From CAZBSE01 sp964561115 (GTDB lineage Bacteria > Actinomycetota > Humimicrobiia > Humimicrobiales > Humimicrobiaceae): DNA of 53,029 nt. The first letter of the stretch is position 1. Each line of letters opens with the position of its first letter. The notes beneath the pieces are model-generated. The model was not told where the DNA came from and did no database searches. It was given only the letters and a program-made list of their open reading frames with translations. The stretch is from contig CAZLOE010000007.1 in the NCBI GenBank assembly GCA_964561115.1, positions 1 to 53,029 of the forward strand. Reading direction: 5' to 3'. The position numbers and the translations under genes were made by a program. Of this stretch, positions 8,839 to 17,879 are shown one piece after another.

Positions 8839-8865
8839 AAGACTCCCTTTAGTATTATTTTACAT

Positions 8866-11800
8866 TCACATTCTGTCCCAGTTGATCTTATTCTTAAAAA
8901 TATTCCTGAGATCCTCCTCTAGAGACTGGTTTAGATTTATTCTAAAGTTGGACGGCAGCCTGTAAATTCTCTCTACATTCTTTCCATTTTCATCTGTTAC
9001 TTTAAACTCTATCTCATCAAAACCTGGATGCTTTCTTAATATATCATAAAATCTATTTATGAAACTTTCACTTAAATCCTCTTTTCTTACCATAAAAACT
9101 ACTTTTTCTTCTCCATCCCTTATAAGTTCGTTTTGATCCTCGCTTTTTTTTGTACCTTTTTTCAATTCTTTTATCTCGTTGGCAATAATCTTGATCTGAT
9201 CCTCTTTCTTGTCCAATCTCCCTACTACTTCTACGATCCTATCTTCTGCAATGATTCCCCTGTGCCTTTCAAGAACTTTTGGAAATACGATTACCTCCGT
9301 GCTATCCCCAATATCTTCCAATTCTATAAAACACATCTGCTGATCTCTTTTTGTATATATAGTCTTTACTTTGGTTATGATGCCTCCTACCGCTAATGTG
9401 CTTTTGTCTTCCACTTCTGCTATACTTTCCAGAGGAGTCAATCTTGAGAATGAATCCTTATACTCAAATAAAGGATGACCCGATATATAAAGACCCAGCA
9501 TTTCCTTCTCGTAGTTTAGCAATTCTTTTTTTGAAAATTCTTCAAACTGTTTTTCCGAATGGTAAACTCCATTTAATAATACTTTTTCACTATTACTACC
9601 GCTGGCATCAAACAGCGAAAACTGACCGATATCTCTATCCCTTCTGACCTTTAATGTTTCCTCTATGATTTTTTCAGAATTTTCCAGTAAATGCTTGCGG
9701 CTCTGGCCGAGAGAATCAAACGTCCCGCTTTTTATAAGACTCTCAATTGTTTTTTTATTCAATACATTGCTGTCAACTCTCTGGCAAAAATCTATAAAGT
9801 TTTTAAATCTGCCCCCGCTCTTTCTTTCTTTCTCAATGCATTCAATAACATTGGTACCGACATTCTTTATTGCTGAAAGCCCGAACCTGATAGAATTACC
9901 TGTAACAGTAAAATCTGCGTAACTCCCGTTAATATCCGGCGGGAGAACTGTGATGTTCATTCTTCTGGTCTCATTGACATATTGAGCTACTTTTTCCTGG
10001 CTTCCCATTCTTATACTCAACAGTGCTGCCATAAATTCTACCGGATAATTAGCTTTAAGATATGCGGTCTGATATGAAATCATAGCATATGCTGTACTAT
10101 GTGATTTATTGAATCCATATTCGGCAAAATGGTTTACCAGTTCAAAGATTTTTAAAGCAATCTTTTCATCTATTCCTTTCTTTACTGCACCTTCTATAAA
10201 CTTGTTCTTTTGTTTTGAAAGCAAATGCCTTTTTTTCTTACTTATGGCTCCCCTTAAAATATCAGCTTCCGACATACTGAATCCTGACAGCTCTGATGCT
10301 ATCCCCATGACCTGCTCCTGATATAAAATAATCCCGTAGGTGCTTTCCAGAATTTTCTCAAGAGATGGGTGTAAATACTTTATTTCTCTTCTTTTATTTT
10401 TATTTTCTACAAAATCATTCACCATCCCGCTTTGAAGTGGGCCGGGCCTATACAAGGCCAGGAGTGCTATCAAGTCTTCAAATTTATTTGGTTTTAAGTT
10501 TATTACCAGTTCCCGCATGCCGGAACTTTCAAGCTGAAATACCCCCAGGCATTCTCCCTCACTCAATATGTTAAAAGTTTTTTGGTCATTCAGATCAATA
10601 TCATTTATATACAAGTCTATATTTTTAGTCTTCTTGATTAGAAATAAGGTTTTATCTATTAATGATAGTGTCTTCAGCCCCAAAAAATCTATTTTTAAAA
10701 GCCCGATCTTCTGAATATCCTCCATTTTATATTGAGTTACGATATCACCTTCATTTCCTTTCTGAATAGGAGTGTAGTTATAAAGATCCTCGGAAGAGAT
10801 AACTACTCCTGCAGCATGGATAGAATCCTGTCTCGATATTCCTTCAAGAGAAATTGCAGTATTTATCACTTCCCTGATTTTTTTATCATTTTCATAAACT
10901 TCCCTTAAATCGGGCACCATTTCCAATGAATTCTTAATAGTTACGTTTAATTCAGCCGGTATCATTTTTGCTATTCGGTCTACTTCTGCATAAGGTACTT
11001 CCATTACCCTCCCAGCATCTCTTATAGCCTGTCTTGCTGCCATGGTCCCAAAAGTAATCAGCTGAGCAACCCTTTTTTCACCATATTTATCAGTAACATA
11101 TTTAATAACCTCATCTCTTTTCTCGTAACAAAAATCAATATCTATATCAGGCATACTTTTTCGTTCCTCATTTAAAAACCTTTCAAATAAAAGGCCGTAT
11201 CTCAATGGTTCTATATCAGTTATGCCTAAAAGGTAGGAAACTATACTGCCTGCTGCCGAACCCCTCCCGGGTCCTACTCTGATGTTATTGCTTTTGGCAA
11301 ATTTAACAAAGTCCCAGACTATCAGGAAATATTCTGAAAACCCCATTTTTTTTATCACTTCCAGTTCCCTGCGTATTCTCTCATCTACCTCTTGAGTTAC
11401 GGCTTCATATCTTTTATTTACGTTTTCATAGCACAGTTTCTTAAGATATTTATCTGCACTTAAATTTCCAGGGACCTCAAATGATGGTATCAGATTCATA
11501 TTAAACTTTAGATTTACATTACATCTGTCAGCAATCAAACTGGTATTTTTAATAGCATCAGGGGACCCCTTGAATAGTTCTTTCATCTGATCAAAGCTTT
11601 TGAAATAATATTCATCCGTAGGAAACTTCATACGGTCAGCGTCATTTATAGTAGAACCGGTTTGAATACATAGAAGAGCATCATGTGCTTTACTGTCTTC
11701 CCTGTTTAAATAATGGACATCATTTGTTGCTACTACAGGAATATCATATTCCCCAGACAATTTTAACAGAACCTCATTGACTTTCTTCTGTACAGGTATA

Positions 11801-12351
11801 CCGGAATCCTGGAGCTCAAGAAAAAAGTTATTTTTTCCGAAAATATCTACATATTCCTCCAATGCTTTCTTCGCTCTTTCCATCCTATCTGTGATAATAT
11901 ATTTTGGTATTTCTCCGGCAATACATCCACTTAGAGCAATTATACCTTGCCTAAACTTTCTAAGCAGTTCCTTATCAACCCTTGGCTTGTAATAAAATCC
12001 TTCCAAAAATCCCAGGCTTACCAGCCTCATTAAATTTTGATAGCCCTGATTATTTTCAGCCAACAATGTAAGATGATAAAAATTCTCTTCATTTTTTCCT
12101 CTTTCCAGCTGCTTGTCCCATCTGCTCTTTGGAGCCAGATATACTTCACAGCCTATTATAGGCTTGATCCCCGCTTTTTTTGCTTGAGTATAAAATTCAA
12201 TAATACCATACATAACCCCATGGTCGGTCAATGCTAAAGCTGGCATATTGTACTGGCAGGCTCTTTCAATTAATTCACTTATTCTTGAAGCACCGTCTAA
12301 TAATGAATACTCGCTGTGGACATGAAGATGGATGAAATTATCTTTTCCCAT
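8866..12351 (-). CDS. dnaE: DNA polymerase III alpha subunit, DnaE type
   Basis: Replicative DNA polymerase catalytic subunit (1161 residues). The N-terminal PHP domain opens with HLHVHSEYSLLDGA. The palm catalytic aspartates lie in PDIDIDF near residues 401-406, after the GPGRGSAAGS motif, and a third region reads QDSIHAAGVVIS. A helix-hairpin-helix region and an OB-fold (LAVGGIITKVKTIYTKRD) follow in the DnaE1 order. No 3'-5' exonuclease domain is inserted, so this is not PolC. It is flanked by unrelated genes; no obvious Shine-Dalgarno precedes the ATG. Confidence 0.98.
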   Translation of the reverse strand: MGKDNFIHLHVHSEYSLLDGASRISELIERACQYNMPALALTDHGVMYGIIEFYTQAKKAGIKPIIGCEVYLAPKSRWDKQLERGKNEENFYHLTLLAENNQGYQNLMRLVSLGFLEGFYYKPRVDKELLRKFRQGIIALSGCIAGEIPKYIITDRMERAKKALEEYVDIFGKNNFFLELQDSGIPVQKKVNEVLLKLSGEYDIPVVATNDVHYLNREDSKAHDALLCIQTGSTINDADRMKFPTDEYYFKSFDQMKELFKGSPDAIKNTSLIADRCNVNLKFNMNLIPSFEVPGNLSADKYLKKLCYENVNKRYEAVTQEVDERIRRELEVIKKMGFSEYFLIVWDFVKFAKSNNIRVGPGRGSAAGSIVSYLLGITDIEPLRYGLLFERFLNEERKSMPDIDIDFCYEKRDEVIKYVTDKYGEKRVAQLITFGTMAARQAIRDAGRVMEVPYAEVDRIAKMIPAELNVTIKNSLEMVPDLREVYENDKKIREVINTAISLEGISRQDSIHAAGVVISSEDLYNYTPIQKGNEGDIVTQYKMEDIQKIGLLKIDFLGLKTLSLIDKTLFLIKKTKNIDLYINDIDLNDQKTFNILSEGECLGVFQLESSGMRELVINLKPNKFEDLIALLALYRPGPLQSGMVNDFVENKNKRREIKYLHPSLEKILESTYGIILYQEQVMGIASELSGFSMSEADILRGAISKKKRHLLSKQKNKFIEGAVKKGIDEKIALKIFELVNHFAEYGFNKSHSTAYAMISYQTAYLKANYPVEFMAALLSIRMGSQEKVAQYVNETRRMNITVLPPDINGSYADFTVTGNSIRFGLSAIKNVGTNVIECIEKERKSGGRFKNFIDFCQRVDSNVLNKKTIESLIKSGTFDSLGQSRKHLLENSEKIIEETLKVRRDRDIGQFSLFDASGSNSEKVLLNGVYHSEKQFEEFSKKELLNYEKEMLGLYISGHPLFEYKDSFSRLTPLESIAEVEDKSTLAVGGIITKVKTIYTKRDQQMCFIELEDIGDSTEVIVFPKVLERHRGIIAEDRIVEVVGRLDKKEDQIKIIANEIKELKKGTKKSEDQNELIRDGEEKVVFMVRKEDLSESFINRFYDILRKHPGFDEIEFKVTDENGKNVERIYRLPSNFRINLNQSLEEDLRNIFKNKINWDRM

Positions 12352-12412
12352 TCTTATAGAATCTAACTGTCTTTTTTGCCTAGACTTTTTGGACTAAATA
12401 TATATGTATAAT

Positions 12413-14095
12413 CTAAAATACTACTCTATACAATTCTTCAAGTGAAGTTAATCCATCTGCAACTTTTTTAGCCCCGCATTCAAGTAAGGTTTTCATTCCT
12501 TCTTTCCTGGCTGCTTCTTTGATTGCATCAGGACTTTTTCTTTCAAGAAGCATCTCTCTTATTTTATCAGATACTGTCATCATGGAAAATATACCAGTCC
12601 TGCCCAGATAACCGGACTCATTACATCTTTTACAACCAACACTTTGGTAAATCTTCTTCCCTTTCAATATAGGTTTTATTTCATCACTTAAAGATACTTC
12701 ATGCACATCTACTTTTTTCTTACAATTATCACATAGTAATCTTATCAATCTCTGGGCAACAATACCCTTTATTGCAGAAGATACCATATAGGACTCTACG
12801 CCCATTTCAAGAAGTCTTATAAGGCTTGACGGAGCATCATTAGTATGCAGGGTGCTTAATACTAAATGCCCTGTAATAGCTGCCTCCATAGCTATTTTTG
12901 CAGTTTCCAGATCCCTTATCTCACCTATTAGAATTATATCCGGATCACTTCGCAGCAGCGCTCTCAATCCCCTGGCAAAAGTCATATTTATCTTAGGATT
13001 GACCTGAACCTGCATTATCTGTGGAAATCTGTATTCAACAGGGTCTTCTATTGTAAAAATCTTTTTCTCAACATCTGCAATCTTGCTAAGACTGGCATAA
13101 AGAGTGGTTGTCTTTCCAGAACCGGTTGGTCCTGTAATAATAACCGCTCCGTGAGGGATACTTATCATTTTTTCATATTCCGGAATAATGTCTTTTGACA
13201 TCCCGGAATTTTCAAGATTGAAGACAGATTCATCTCTATCCAGTATTCTTATCGTAATATTTTCGCCAAAAACAGTAGGTATTGAAGCAAGTCTTAAGTC
13301 AATTGCCCTGCCGCTGTAGCTGATAGAACTTCGGCCGTCCTGTGGCAGCCTGTTTTCAGTGATATCCATCCCGCCCATTATCTTGTACCTTGAAATCAAC
13401 AGTCTTTGTACTGTTTTTGGCACATCTTTTATTTTCTGCAATACACCATCTATTCTAAAACGTATTCCACATTCTTTCTCCTGTGGCTCTACATGAACGT
13501 CACTGGCTCTTAGTGATATCGCCTTCATTATAATCTGATTTGCCAGCCTTATCAGAGGATTTTTTTCAGCCGTAGCTCCCTCAACTTTTGTACTTATAGT
13601 CAAATCTTCATCTTTTATTATTTCTTTGACTTCTTTCAGACTGTACTCATCAGTGGTATACATCCTTATAATGTTGTCAATACTCTTTTTAGTGCTTAAA
13701 AACGGCTTGATATTATACCCTGTCAGCAGTCTTATCTCATCAATAGTGTTTATGTCCCTGGGATCAGTCATTGCAACATACAGAGTATTGTCAACCATTT
13801 GAAATGGAAATACACTTCTTTTTGATGCAAAATCTCTTGATATAAGATTTGGAATAGAAGGATCAATCTTATCCTGCATCTCATTTAGATCTACGTGATC
13901 ATAACCTCTCTGGAATGAAACAAGCTCCACCAGCGTCTCATCGGATACATGACCCTTTTTTATTAATATTTCACCTAACTTTTCACCAGTCTCTTTCTGG
14001 AGATTTAGTGCTTCATCCAGCTGTTCTTTGGTTATAATATTTCTGTCTAAGAGAATTTTTCCAATTTTTTCTTTTTTATAATCTATATCAACCAT
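12413..14095 (-). CDS. pilB: Type IV pilus / type II secretion assembly ATPase (PilB/GspE family)
   Basis: Hexameric motor ATPase that drives assembly of type IV pili or related pseudopili from the cytoplasmic face. The N-terminal MshEN-like region covers residues 1-150 (IGKILLDRNIITKEQLDEAL). Walker A is GPTGSGKT at 322-329, the Asp box and Walker B follow (DPDIILIGEIRD), and a His box is in GHLVLSTLHTND. A C-terminal zinc tetracysteine is formed by LLCDNCKKK and GCKRCNESGY. It has 560 residues, normal for PilB. No pilin, PilC, PilT or prepilin peptidase gene lies nearby, so it is an orphan here and PilB versus GspE cannot be decided. Confidence 0.9.
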   Translation of the reverse strand: MVDIDYKKEKIGKILLDRNIITKEQLDEALNLQKETGEKLGEILIKKGHVSDETLVELVSFQRGYDHVDLNEMQDKIDPSIPNLISRDFASKRSVFPFQMVDNTLYVAMTDPRDINTIDEIRLLTGYNIKPFLSTKKSIDNIIRMYTTDEYSLKEVKEIIKDEDLTISTKVEGATAEKNPLIRLANQIIMKAISLRASDVHVEPQEKECGIRFRIDGVLQKIKDVPKTVQRLLISRYKIMGGMDITENRLPQDGRSSISYSGRAIDLRLASIPTVFGENITIRILDRDESVFNLENSGMSKDIIPEYEKMISIPHGAVIITGPTGSGKTTTLYASLSKIADVEKKIFTIEDPVEYRFPQIMQVQVNPKINMTFARGLRALLRSDPDIILIGEIRDLETAKIAMEAAITGHLVLSTLHTNDAPSSLIRLLEMGVESYMVSSAIKGIVAQRLIRLLCDNCKKKVDVHEVSLSDEIKPILKGKKIYQSVGCKRCNESGYLGRTGIFSMMTVSDKIREMLLERKSPDAIKEAARKEGMKTLLECGAKKVADGLTSLEELYRVVF

Positions 14096-14236
14096 AATTT
14101 ACCTTTAAAACTCAATTTTAACCCTTATTATTATAATATATCTTAGCAAATATTACACATATAAATATTAAGAACAATAAAAATATATTTAATAAATATG
14201 TGAATACATATATTTATATATTACTAAAGTATTAGT

Positions 14237-15019
14237 TTAATCCATAAGTTTGTTTTTTTCAATCACTCCATTTATTATGCCTGCTGTGTAGCCAGCTCCA
14301 AATCCATTATCTATGTTTACCACGACTACTCCGGGACTGCAGGAATTTAACATGGTCAGAAGCGGGGACAATCCGTTAAAACTTGACCCATAACCTACGC
14401 TCGTAGGAACCCCTATTACCGGACAGCTTACCATAGAGCTTACTATACCAGGCAGAGCTCCTTCCATCCCGGCTACAGCTATGATCACATTTGATCGGTT
14501 AAGTTCCTCCCTATAGCTCAATAATCTGTGAATACCTGCAATGCCTACATCATAAATTTTTTTAATCCTATTTTTCATAAGATAACCGGTCACTGCTGCT
14601 TCTTCTGCTACATCAATATCTGAAGTGCCCGCACACAATACTGTTATCCCTTCCTTTAATTTATCTTCAGGAATATCCAGCTGAGTATAAATTATATTTG
14701 ACCTGAAAATAAGTTTTACTTTATTGATTTGCTTCTTCAGCAGACTATAGACTTTAATATCAGTCCTTGTTATTAAAAGTATGGATGAATAATTCAATAT
14801 TTTTTTTGCTATCTCCAGAATCTGCTGCGGTGTCTTCCCCTCTCCATAAATTACTTCCGGAAATTCTCTGCGCATCAGGCGGTGGTGGTCTATTTTTGCA
14901 AAACCGATATCTTCAAAATAAATTTCGCTTATCTTTGAAACAGCATTGTTCTTATTCACTTTTCCCTGCTTGTAACCATCAAGCAGTTCTTTTATTATTT
15001 TTTCTATTTCGTTCTTCAT
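14237..15019 (-). CDS. larB: LarB, nickel-pincer cofactor synthesis carboxylase/hydrolase
   Basis: LarB converts nicotinic acid adenine dinucleotide to pyridinium-3,5-biscarboxylic acid mononucleotide, the first step to the nickel-pincer cofactor of lactate racemase and related enzymes. The C-terminal half is PurE-like (CPVIGVPTSVGYGSS, VVVVNIDNGFGAGY); the N-terminal half is LarB-specific (RREFPEVIYGEGKTPQQIL). The 260 residues match the family. LarC, LarE and LarA are not in the window, so the pathway must be completed elsewhere or this copy serves another nickel-pincer enzyme. Confidence 0.92.
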   Translation of the reverse strand: MKNEIEKIIKELLDGYKQGKVNKNNAVSKISEIYFEDIGFAKIDHHRLMRREFPEVIYGEGKTPQQILEIAKKILNYSSILLITRTDIKVYSLLKKQINKVKLIFRSNIIYTQLDIPEDKLKEGITVLCAGTSDIDVAEEAAVTGYLMKNRIKKIYDVGIAGIHRLLSYREELNRSNVIIAVAGMEGALPGIVSSMVSCPVIGVPTSVGYGSSFNGLSPLLTMLNSCSPGVVVVNIDNGFGAGYTAGIINGVIEKNKLMD

Positions 15020-15029
15020 AATAATTAAA

Positions 15030-15134
15030 ATACCACAAATAAAACTAATTTAAAATCAGGCCTAAAATTCATCAGACACTAAAAAATCCATACGAAAGGT
15101 GTCAGCATGCTTATAATACAAGGGTTTGTGGTAT
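15030..15134. repeat. 105-bp element bounded by a perfect 10-bp inverted repeat
   Basis: ATACCACAAA at 15030-15039 is matched exactly by TTTGTGGTAT at 15125-15134. Between them lie GACAC/GTGTC arms and the palindromes AGGCCT and AGCATGCT, suggesting a long nested hairpin. It occupies the gap between the hppA stop and the larB start. It could be a leader or terminator structure or a small inverted-repeat element. I see no target-site duplication or coding capacity. Confidence 0.4.
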
Positions 15135-15159
15135 GAAATTATATTAAAAATCTCTGGTT

Positions 15160-17289
15160 CTAAAAGTGGAATAATTTTCCTGAAAGGTCTGCTACAAGTA
15201 CTGCTGTTTCAATGGATATCACGCTTATAAGCTTTATCAGTATATTCATAGAAGGCCCTGCAGTATCCTTTAAGGGATCACCTACAGTATCACCTACAAC
15301 AGAAGCTGCGTGCTCAGGAGTCCCGCTTCTTCCTTCCTCTTCGATCTTCTTTTTGGCATTATCCATTGCTCCTCCTGCATTTGACATAAAAATCGCTTGA
15401 GCAAATCCTGACAAAAGTGTACCAACGATCAGCGCTATTACACCCCCTGGACCAAGTAATATCCCTACAACTACCGGGACTACAAATATTGCTATACCGG
15501 GTACTATTATGCCTCTCTGTGCAGCTCTGGTAACTATGGTAATAAAAGTCTTGGGATCTCCTTTGGATTTACCGGCCATAATACCTTTTATCTGTTTTCT
15601 TGCTTCAATAACGACTTTATTAGCTGCGTTACCTACTGCTCCCAATAACATAGATGTGAAGAAAAAGGGTAAAATTACACCAATAAAAAGACCTGCCAGT
15701 ATCTTTGGATCTCTCATAAAATTCAAAATTACCTCTACTTCCAGAAGCTCTATCTTGGAAAAATAAGCCTGACCCAGTGCAAGAGCAGTAATAGCAGCGC
15801 TTCCGATCAAAATGCCCTTGCCGATGGCAGCAGTAGTATTTCCTACTGCATCAAGCTTATCTGTATTTTTCCTTACTTCCGGTGGAAGTTCGGCCATCTC
15901 TGCTATACCTCCGGCATTATCGGCAATAGGCCCGTAAACATCTATTGCAACAGCAAAGGGAGATGTTGAGAGCATAGCTGCAGCAGCAATAGCAACACCG
16001 TAGAGCCCCATCTTTAAATCAGCTGAACCACCGGATATATAAAAACTAAAAAGCATCACGGCAATTACAGTTAGAGCAGGCAGTATAGTACTTTCCATGC
16101 CATAGGCCAGTCCGTTTACCACCAGAGTACCCGGCCCCGACTTAGCGCTTAGCGCTATACCTCTGGTAGGCCTGTATCTTGAATCTGTATATATCAATGT
16201 GAACAATCCTATCAAAAACCCTGCTACCAGACCTCCTATTGATGCATAAAACAGGAAATTATATTCACTACCTATCACGTACCTGATAATAAAGTAAGAC
16301 ATGACCATTATGCCTATTACTGTAATAAACAATCCTGATAATGTGGTCCCGGTAAGGATACTGACTGTTGCTTCTTCTTTATATCTTGCAACTATAAGTT
16401 TGATTATAAATATAGCAAGAATAGAGGCCAGTGCACCGGAGGTGGCGATTATCATAGGAAGTATTATGCTTTTTAACATAAGAGGAGAATTTCTAAATGC
16501 TAAGAATCCTAAGAACTCTGCTGCAACTATTGAACCTATCCAGGATTCCAGAGCATCTGCTTTCATACCTCCAACATCTCCGACATTATCACCTACATTA
16601 TCAGCTATGGTAGCCGGATTCCTATAATCATCCTCTTTCAGCCCTGATTCGACCTTCCCTACATAATCTGCACCCATATCTGCTGCCTTGGTAAATATTC
16701 CTCCACCAGTCCTCATAAAGAATGCAGCAAAGCTGGCCCCGATGGTACAGGTCACCAGTACATTTACTACACTGTGTAAGATCTCTATATTCTCCATACC
16801 GCCTCTCCCATACCACCAATAAAGGATGTTAAACCAGAAAGCGGTAAAAGAAAGGACTACCGCAGCCAGGATAAGGCCTGATGCTGATGCTGCCGTAAAG
16901 GCAATATTCATAGCTTCTCCAAGACCTTTTTCTTTTGCAGCAAATGTCACCCTGGAATTTGCCGTAGTGGAGATCTCCATTCCTATATATCCTATAAGAA
17001 GGCTCAATCCCATACCGGTAGCAAAAGCCGGTATTGATGCAAACTCAAGATATCCAAAATATACCATTACACCAAGCAGCGCGGTTACCACAACAAAAAA
17101 AATGCTGATCACTTTGAGCTGCTGATTAAGATATGCCCTGCTGCCCATATGAATAGCCCTTGATATCTCCTTCATCCTTTCAGTTCCCCTGCTTTTCCTG
17201 TTGACCAGTACTGAAAATATTATGGCCAAAATCATTGATATGCCTGAACCTATAAAAGGAGTGATCCTCATCCATAATAAAGCTGACAC
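15160..17289 (-). CDS. hppA: Membrane-bound ion-translocating pyrophosphatase, K+-dependent type
   Basis: Integral membrane enzyme of about 16 helices that couples pyrophosphate hydrolysis to H+ and/or Na+ export. Active-site signatures are DMGADYVGKVE, NPATIADNVGDNVGD at about 224-238 and DVYGPIADNAGGIAEM. GNTTAAIGKG at 483-492 has Ala where K+-independent enzymes have Lys, so K+ dependence is predicted. The stretch after the metal site reads VGGMKADALESW instead of the usual xAGMxADLFESY, an uncommon variant. Length (709) is normal. Start is GTG with GGGAGG seven bases upstream. Whether it pumps Na+ or H+ I cannot tell. A palindrome and a cre-like sequence lie upstream. Confidence 0.96.
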   Translation of the reverse strand: MSALLWMRITPFIGSGISMILAIIFSVLVNRKSRGTERMKEISRAIHMGSRAYLNQQLKVISIFFVVVTALLGVMVYFGYLEFASIPAFATGMGLSLLIGYIGMEISTTANSRVTFAAKEKGLGEAMNIAFTAASASGLILAAVVLSFTAFWFNILYWWYGRGGMENIEILHSVVNVLVTCTIGASFAAFFMRTGGGIFTKAADMGADYVGKVESGLKEDDYRNPATIADNVGDNVGDVGGMKADALESWIGSIVAAEFLGFLAFRNSPLMLKSIILPMIIATSGALASILAIFIIKLIVARYKEEATVSILTGTTLSGLFITVIGIMVMSYFIIRYVIGSEYNFLFYASIGGLVAGFLIGLFTLIYTDSRYRPTRGIALSAKSGPGTLVVNGLAYGMESTILPALTVIAVMLFSFYISGGSADLKMGLYGVAIAAAAMLSTSPFAVAIDVYGPIADNAGGIAEMAELPPEVRKNTDKLDAVGNTTAAIGKGILIGSAAITALALGQAYFSKIELLEVEVILNFMRDPKILAGLFIGVILPFFFTSMLLGAVGNAANKVVIEARKQIKGIMAGKSKGDPKTFITIVTRAAQRGIIVPGIAIFVVPVVVGILLGPGGVIALIVGTLLSGFAQAIFMSNAGGAMDNAKKKIEEEGRSGTPEHAASVVGDTVGDPLKDTAGPSMNILIKLISVISIETAVLVADLSGKLFHF

Positions 17290-17416
17290 AAAATACCTCC
17301 CTCAAAACGTTTCCAAATAAGCTTTCAGGTATTTAAAAAAATTAATTACCCGAAAACATTCGCGAATATTTTATTAAAAATAAATAGAATAAGCAAACAT
17401 ATTTTACACTTAAATC

Positions 17417-17833
17417 TTATTCTCCTATGACCTGTATAAATACCTGACGGGAACGGGGCCTGTTATCGTGATCAATGACTACTATCTGCTGCCATGTACC
17501 AAGGACCAATTCACCACCGGACAAGGGTACTGTGATACCCGGGCCCATAAAAGTAGCACGTATATGAGAGAACCCATTGTCATCCCCCCATGTCTGTGAG
17601 TGCCGGGTATGTTTACTGCTGGGAATAAATTCTTCCAGCTGCTCACGTACATCCTCTACCAGAGCAGGCTCGTACTCTACAGTAGAAATAGAAGCAGTCG
17701 AACCAATAACAAAAACTCCTGCCAGTCCATTCTTTATACCGGACTGGCTGACAATGTCCTGTACCTGATCAGTAATATTCTTAATATCTGAAAAACCCTT
17801 GGTAGAAAGAGTTATTTTTTTACCGAATACCAT
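17417..17833 (-). CDS. YjbQ/UPF0047 family protein (secondary thiamine-phosphate synthase type)
   Basis: Small cytosolic beta-rich protein of 138 residues belonging to the UPF0047/YjbQ family. Its signature region HSQTWGDDNGFSHIRATFMG followed by TVPLSGGELVLGTWQQI is intact, including conserved histidines and acidic residues likely to bind ligand or metal. Some members show weak thiamine-phosphate synthase activity, but the physiological role of the family is unsettled. It stands between cimA and hppA, about 45 bases after the cimA start region, with an AGGT box before the ATG. No thiamine genes are nearby. Confidence 0.88.
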   Translation of the reverse strand: MVFGKKITLSTKGFSDIKNITDQVQDIVSQSGIKNGLAGVFVIGSTASISTVEYEPALVEDVREQLEEFIPSSKHTRHSQTWGDDNGFSHIRATFMGPGITVPLSGGELVLGTWQQIVVIDHDNRPRSRQVFIQVIGE

Positions 17834-17879
17834 ACTTTTTTACCTGGATTTTAAACAGCTCTATAATATTTATTAATGT

